Shown here piece after piece: positions 60,094-64,000 of a stretch of DNA of 64,000 bases. This stretch comes from Curtobacterium pusillum (lineage in GTDB: Bacteria > Actinomycetota > Actinomycetes > Actinomycetales > Microbacteriaceae). The DNA lies in the NCBI GenBank assembly GCA_002025645.1, contig CP018783.1:1736001-1800000 (forward strand), given 5' to 3'. The notes beneath the pieces were generated by a model. The model saw only the letters and a program-made list of their open reading frames with translations. It had not been told where the DNA came from and ran no database searches. Both the position numbers and the translations under genes were made by a program. Within the stretch, counting starts at the first letter, position 1. Every line of letters begins with the position of its first letter.

Positions 60094-60836
60094 CCTCGCC
60101 GCTCGTGCGTCCGTCGAAGCTGATCGCGGTCCACCTCAACTACCACTCGCGGGCGGCGGAGCGCGGAAAGTCACCGGCGAACCCGTCCTACTTCCTCAAG
60201 GCACCATCGACGATCACCACGGCGGAAACCGTGGTTGAGCGTCCGCGCGGGACCGCGCTCCTCGCACTCGAGGGCGAGATCGCGGTCGTCATCGGTACCC
60301 GCGCGTACCGCGTCGACCGTCGCGTCGCCTGGGGGTACGTCGACTTCGTCACGGCAGCGAACGACTTCGGCGTCTACGACCTGCGCTACGCCGACCCCGG
60401 ATCGAACGTGCACTCGAAGGGGTTCGACGGGTTCACCCCGCTCGGCCCCGACCGCATCGACGCACGGTCGGTCGACCCGGCGGACCTCCGGTTGCGGACC
60501 TGGGTGGACGGCGTCCTCGTGCAGGACGCCCTGACCCGCGACGACATGGTCTTCGATCCCGCCTTCGTCATCGCCGACCTGAGCCGCATGATGACACTCG
60601 AACCGGGTGACGTCGTCCTGATGGGGACACCGACCGGTTCGACGGTCGTTGAGCCGGGCTCGGTCGTCGAAGTCGAGGTCTCCGTCGACGGCAGCACGAC
60701 GACGTCCGGGCGCCTGCGGAACGTCATCGGCGCGGGTGCGGTCGAGCTCGGCAGCACGGGCGCTCTCCCCCGCGTCGATGACACGACGCTCGACGCGGCG
60801 TACGGCGCGGGCGGGGTGCCGGAACACGCCAGGTGA
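60090..60836 (+). CDS. fumarylacetoacetate hydrolase family protein
   Basis: 248-residue FAH-fold enzyme. 'LALEGEIAVVIGTRAYRV' gives the two metal-binding Glu residues and 'TAANDFGVYDLRYAD' the Asp; 'MTLEPGDVVLMGTPTG' is conserved. Members are hydratases, decarboxylases or C-C hydrolases in meta-cleavage pathways. ATGA overlap with the upstream gene. Its end faces a strong terminator. Confidence 0.88.
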   Translation: MTSPLVRPSKLIAVHLNYHSRAAERGKSPANPSYFLKAPSTITTAETVVERPRGTALLALEGEIAVVIGTRAYRVDRRVAWGYVDFVTAANDFGVYDLRYADPGSNVHSKGFDGFTPLGPDRIDARSVDPADLRLRTWVDGVLVQDALTRDDMVFDPAFVIADLSRMMTLEPGDVVLMGTPTGSTVVEPGSVVEVEVSVDGSTTTSGRLRNVIGAGAVELGSTGALPRVDDTTLDAAYGAGGVPEHAR

Positions 60837-60857
60837 ACTTACTCAGACACAGAGCAG

Positions 60858-60883
60858 CCCCGTCCGGAGTGAACCGGACGGGG
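60858..60883. terminator. bidirectional terminator between FAA hydrolase and dioxygenase genes
   Basis: CCCCGTCCGG (60858-60867), AGTGAA, CCGGACGGGG (60874-60883), extended by partial AGAGC/GCTCT pairing. Different sequence family from the GGGAGGC hairpins. Confidence 0.8.
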
Positions 60884-60899
60884 CAGCTCTGCGTCTCAT

Positions 60900-61898
60900 T
60901 CAGTGCAGCTGGAGGTAGTCCTCGAGCGTCGCGGGCGTGGCGGTGAGCAGCGGCTCGTGCACCGTCTCCTCCGGGAACGCACTCGCCTCGAAGAACCACC
61001 GTGCCGACGCCGGCATCCCCCACAGCTGCGCGCGCCGCGGATCGCTGACGTCCCACCGGATCGGCGGGGTCTCAAGGTCGATGAACTGGTAGTGCGTCGT
61101 GAACAGCTCGATCCGGTGCTGGTCCGGGTCGCGGAGGTACAGGAACAACGCGTTCGAGATCCCGTGCCGGCCGGGGCCCCGGTCGATCTCCTCCCCGAAC
61201 CCGAGCGCGCCGGCCACATCGGCGGCGTCGATCAACTTCCCCGCGTCCGGCACGGTGAACGCGAAGTGGTGCAGTCGCGGGCCCCGGCCGTTAGTGAAGA
61301 CGAGGTCGTGGGTGTTGCCCTTGACCTCCATCCACGATCCCCAGAGCTCCTCGGTGCCGTCCTTCGCCGTGTACTCGGACATCCGCATGCCCAGTCGGGC
61401 CCACCAGTCGGTCGCGCCCTGCACGTCGTGGGTGACGACCTGGAAGTGGTCGAGTCGCTGCGGCGCCCCGGCGTGGAACTCGTCGAACCGCTGCATCTTC
61501 CGGTCCACGACGTCCATGGAGCTCGTGATCTCCAGGTGCGTCCCGACGCCGTCCGCGAACTGGATCGTCGGACCCTGGTGGTCCTTCTCGACACGGCGGT
61601 GCGGCACGTCGTTCGCGGCGAACCAGTGCGCGGCACGGTCGATGTCCTCGTCCGTCTCGACCCGGAAGCCGACCCGGTCGGCGAGGGGGCCGTCCGCCCG
61701 GCGCACGAGCGTCAGGCTGTGGTGGGCTGCTTCTTCGAGCCCTCTGAAGTGGACGACGTCGCGGTCCTCGTCAGTGACGACCAGGCCGATGACGTCGCGG
61801 TAGAAGTCGCGACTGGCGCCGAGGTCGGTGACGAACAACGAGACGTGACTCGCACGGGTGATCCGGAACGGCGGGTTCGTCGCGGTGACGGGCAGCAT
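60900..61898 (-). CDS. extradiol ring-cleavage dioxygenase, VOC family, second copy
   Basis: 332-residue two-module VOC protein. Ligands are His in 'RLDHFQVVTHD', His in 'RLHHFAFTVPD' and Glu in 'DQHRIELFTTHY', the set expected for Fe(II) extradiol enzymes. 'SHVSLFVTDLGASRDFYRDV' opens the first module. GAGGGAGGAA precedes the ATG at 61898. Downstream of the amidohydrolase, 11 bases apart, in one operon. Confidence 0.88.
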   Translation of the reverse strand: MLPVTATNPPFRITRASHVSLFVTDLGASRDFYRDVIGLVVTDEDRDVVHFRGLEEAAHHSLTLVRRADGPLADRVGFRVETDEDIDRAAHWFAANDVPHRRVEKDHQGPTIQFADGVGTHLEITSSMDVVDRKMQRFDEFHAGAPQRLDHFQVVTHDVQGATDWWARLGMRMSEYTAKDGTEELWGSWMEVKGNTHDLVFTNGRGPRLHHFAFTVPDAGKLIDAADVAGALGFGEEIDRGPGRHGISNALFLYLRDPDQHRIELFTTHYQFIDLETPPIRWDVSDPRRAQLWGMPASARWFFEASAFPEETVHEPLLTATPATLEDYLQLH

Positions 61899-61909
61899 GC
61901 GTTCCTCCC

Positions 61910-62995
61910 TCAGTGCGCGGCGGCCGCGGCCGCGACGGCTTCGTCGATCTCGATCGGGAGACCGAACATGCGCTTGGCGTTGCCGGCGAGCACGGCGGTG
62001 CGGTCGGCGTCGGAGATGTCGAGGGTGTTCTTGACGAAGTCGACGCCCTGGCTCATCCAGCCATAGAAGACCGGGAAGGACGACCCGAACATGAAGTGGT
62101 CGGCACCGTTGATCTCGAGCGCGGCCTCGACCTGCTTCTTGCCCCACGAGTGCGGATGTGTGAGGTCGTAGTGGATGTTCGCGTCGAGGTACTGCTTGAT
62201 CTTCGCCCCACCGGTGGACTCCAGCCGGACCATCGACTCCTTCTTGGTGGAGGCGTGCGGCGTCAGCAGCTCGGTGTTCGCGAACCAGTTGCCGCCGAGC
62301 ATGGTGTGCACGAACCGCAGGTTCGGGAAGCGGTCGAACATGCCGGAGAACAACTCGCGGCCGACGGCGGTCGCCTGGTCCTGGATGCGTCCGAACTCAC
62401 GACGCAGGTTCGTGTAGTCGATGATCGACCTCCACTCAACCGGCAGCGGCGTGTGGTGGACGATCACCGGGATCCGCTTGTCATTCAGCACCTCAAGGTA
62501 GGGCGTGAAGGCGTCGTCGTCCAGGTAGAGCTGCCCGTAGTGGCAGGCGAGCTGGACGCCGACGGCTCCCAGATCGATTGCGCGTTCGAGCTCCGCGATG
62601 TTCTCCTTGCCACCCCACGGCGGGACCGCCGCCGTCATGAAAAGCCGCCCGTCCGATTCGGACACGATCTTCGCTGCCTCGTCGTTCACCAACTTGCACG
62701 CGTCGAGCGGGAGCCACTCCTGCCAGACGGGGACGCGGAGGATGCCGTAGTCCACGCCGGCGTCGTCCATCGCGGCGAGCTTGGCCTGGGCGGAGTAGTC
62801 GCCCTCGACGTAGTTGAGGTTCTGATGGCCGGCTGGCTTCTCGAGGATGAGCTGGCGCTTGCCGGACTCCATCTCGATGACGCGGGCGATCTCCCCGAAC
62901 CCGCGCGGCGCACTGTCGAGGAACGCGTTCAGGATCCGCGGGTTCGAGAACAGGTCTTCCGGCAGGTGGTGGATGTTGATGTCGACGACGGTCAT
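61910..62995 (-). CDS. amidohydrolase-2 family protein with altered active site
   Basis: 361-residue TIM-barrel protein of the ACMSD/LigJ-type family, whose members decarboxylate or hydrate ring-fission and aromatic acids. The usual D-x-H-x-H start reads 'VDINIHHLP', so the first metal His is Asn, and the late catalytic 'GSDxP' reads 'FMFGSSFPVF', with Ser for Asp. 'IVHHTPLPVEW' and 'VHTMLGGNW' keep the other histidines. It may still bind metal with a modified set, or be non-hydrolytic. ATG at 62995 with AGAGGA upstream. Confidence 0.78.
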   Translation of the reverse strand: MTVVDINIHHLPEDLFSNPRILNAFLDSAPRGFGEIARVIEMESGKRQLILEKPAGHQNLNYVEGDYSAQAKLAAMDDAGVDYGILRVPVWQEWLPLDACKLVNDEAAKIVSESDGRLFMTAAVPPWGGKENIAELERAIDLGAVGVQLACHYGQLYLDDDAFTPYLEVLNDKRIPVIVHHTPLPVEWRSIIDYTNLRREFGRIQDQATAVGRELFSGMFDRFPNLRFVHTMLGGNWFANTELLTPHASTKKESMVRLESTGGAKIKQYLDANIHYDLTHPHSWGKKQVEAALEINGADHFMFGSSFPVFYGWMSQGVDFVKNTLDISDADRTAVLAGNAKRMFGLPIEIDEAVAAAAAAH

Positions 62996-63142
62996 TGTCG
63001 TGTGTCCTCTTCTGTCGTGTTCGCACGAGCGACGCTGCACAACGTCGTGCACGAGGTGCTCCCCCACACGAACCGGTGAGGAAGTATGTCTAGAACTATA
63101 ACAACAATCCTCGGGGAGAGACCACTGGGGTCGCCGTTCGAC

Positions 63143-63168
63143 CGACGCGGTGCGACGTCACCGCGTCG
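63143..63168. repeat. inverted repeat upstream of the amidohydrolase operon
   Basis: CGACGCGGTG (63143-63152), CGACGT, CACCGCGTCG (63159-63168): perfect 10-bp arms. The 263-base gap between the FAA hydrolase gene and the amidohydrolase otherwise holds a terminator (63210-63252) and an AT-rich patch near 63090 that is probably the operon promoter. Confidence 0.4.
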
Positions 63169-63209
63169 ACGCCGGCGAGCCGTCTGGGTCGCGGTCGCGA
63201 CGCCGTGTC

Positions 63210-63252
63210 GGACTGGAGGCACGGCGTGCGTGCGGCACCGCGCCTCCGGTCC
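63210..63252. terminator. hairpin terminator (GGAGGC family)
   Basis: Arms GGACTGGAGGC (63210-63220) and GCCTCCGGTCC (63242-63252), pairing with one G-T wobble, just past the stop of the FAA hydrolase gene. Confidence 0.65.
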
Positions 63253-63258
63253 GGGGGT

Positions 63259-64000
63259 TCAGGACTCCGCGACTACGCGGTTCTCGATGACGCCGAGTCC
63301 GTCGATCTCACCGCGCACCACGTCGCCCGGACGCAGGAACGCCCCGGTCGGCGCACCGATGCCCGACGGCGTGCCGGTGGCGAGCACGTCACCCGGCTCA
63401 AGCGTCATGACGGTCGAGAGGTACGCGATCTGGTCGTAGACGTCGTAGATCATGTCGTTCGTGCGCGCGTCCTGGCGCTCCTCGCCGTTCACCCAGAGCC
63501 GGAGCGCCAGGTCGTGGGGGTCGGTGACGGCGTCGTCCGTGGTCAGCCAGGGGCCGAACGGGCCGTGCGTGTCGAACGACTTGCCGAGTGTGAACGTCGG
63601 CGAGCGCTTCGCCAGCCAGTCGCGGACCGAGACATCGTTCACGACGACGTAGCCGGCGATCACCGAGCGGGCGTCCTCGCGCGATACGTGTCGGCACCGC
63701 TTCCCGATCACCACACCGAGCTCGATCTCGTAGTCCATCTCGTCGGACACAGCGGGCTTGACGATCTCGTCGTACGGACCAGCGATGCAGGAGACCTGCT
63801 TGTTGAACCACAGCTGGCTGGTGGGGGTCGGGATCCCCGCCTGCAGGGCCTCGGCGGCGTGGGCACGGTAGTTCATGCCGATGCCGAGGAACTTCTGCGG
63901 GTCGTCGATCGGCGCCAGCAGGGTCATGTCCGCAAGCGGGTACGCCTCCCCGGAAGCGGTCGCGATTTCATCGCGCAGGGTGTCGAGTTCGGTGACGACC
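63259..64000 (-). CDS. fumarylacetoacetate hydrolase family protein, 5' end cut by window edge
   Basis: FAH-fold enzyme; the frame stays open to the window edge, with 'DTLRDEIATASGEAYPLAD' before Met at 63927, so the true start lies outside. 'LGIGMNYRAHAAE', metal Glu residues in 'DYEIELGVVIGKRC', 'VVNDVSVRDWLAKRSPTF' and 'MTLEPGDVLATGTPSGIG' are closest to the 2-hydroxyhepta-2,4-diene-1,7-dioate isomerase/acylpyruvase group. Probably acts after the VOC dioxygenase. Confidence 0.9.
   Translation of the reverse strand, partial: VVTELDTLRDEIATASGEAYPLADMTLLAPIDDPQKFLGIGMNYRAHAAEALQAGIPTPTSQLWFNKQVSCIAGPYDEIVKPAVSDEMDYEIELGVVIGKRCRHVSREDARSVIAGYVVVNDVSVRDWLAKRSPTFTLGKSFDTHGPFGPWLTTDDAVTDPHDLALRLWVNGEERQDARTNDMIYDVYDQIAYLSTVMTLEPGDVLATGTPSGIGAPTGAFLRPGDVVRGEIDGLGVIENRVVAES

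Noticed and set aside
1..64000. tRNA, rRNA, CRISPR array, riboswitch, transposase or phage gene
   Set aside because: No cloverleaf, rRNA-like stretch, regular spaced repeats, or integrase/transposase motifs were recognised; short ncRNAs cannot be excluded by eye.

Overview
The window is high-GC actinobacterial DNA. Gene style (ATGA start/stop overlaps, GGAGG ribosome sites, CUT1 and Dpp-type importers, ScfR/RamB-type regulator, GTP-type PEPCK) and the recurrent GGACGGGAGGCGCGG...CCGCGCCTCCCGTCC terminator hairpins suggest a Microbacteriaceae member, perhaps Curtobacterium; the genus is inference. No rRNA, tRNA, CRISPR or transposase is seen. Almost everything belongs to an accessory catabolic island for organic acid, ester, lactone or aromatic compounds.

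Layout. 1-3.1 kb: an MFS carrier and alpha/beta hydrolase, divergent from a UTRA-type GntR regulator. 3.2-11 kb: a Dpp-type importer operon (binding protein, two permeases, fused double ATPase) carrying a lactonase-family propeller, with a second hydrolase paralogous to the one at 1-2.2 kb. 11.2-17.3 kb: a gluconeogenesis operon (pckG-gap-glpX) divergent from an ScfR/RamB-like regulator. 17.3-26 kb: aldo/keto reductase, hydrolase, FCD-type GntR regulator, CUT1 permeases, Gfo/Idh oxidoreductase, type-B carboxylesterase, MarR regulator. 26-34.7 kb: beta-oxidation-like genes (two enoyl-CoA hydratases, 3-hydroxyacyl-CoA dehydrogenase, two family III CoA-transferases, MaoC-like hydratase), a TrxB-like flavoprotein and a lactonase. 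34.8-41.5 kb: a CGTC-motif protein of unknown function, divergent from a thiolase followed by a GalB/GalC/GalD-like oxalomesaconate branch and an extradiol (VOC) dioxygenase. 41.5-49.5 kb: a triple SnoaL-like protein, aldo/keto reductase, CUT1 binding protein, two lactonases and another carboxylesterase. 49.5-54.5 kb: aldo/keto reductase, MFS, esterase, carboxymuconolactone-decarboxylase-like protein and LysR in one direction. 54.5-64 kb: two MFS carriers, a quinone-reductase-like MDR protein, then a second ring-cleavage-like set (RraA-fold aldolase, DHDPS-family protein, two FAA hydrolases, VOC dioxygenase, degenerate amidohydrolase).

The strongest unifying signal is a 13-bp palindrome, ATTGTTSAACAAT, found exactly or with one to three mismatches in the promoter regions of at least nine transcription units between 9.7 and 44 kb. 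It fits the TNGTNNNACNA pattern known for FadR/FCD GntR regulators, and one FCD regulator (19904-20605) lies among the sites. I infer a single regulon: import through two ABC systems, opening of esters or lactones by the hydrolases and lactonases, redox steps, CoA activation and side-chain shortening, ring cleavage and lower-pathway aldol cleavage to pyruvate and oxaloacetate, with PEPCK, GAPDH and FBPase returning carbon to sugars. The substrate is not identifiable from sequence alone.
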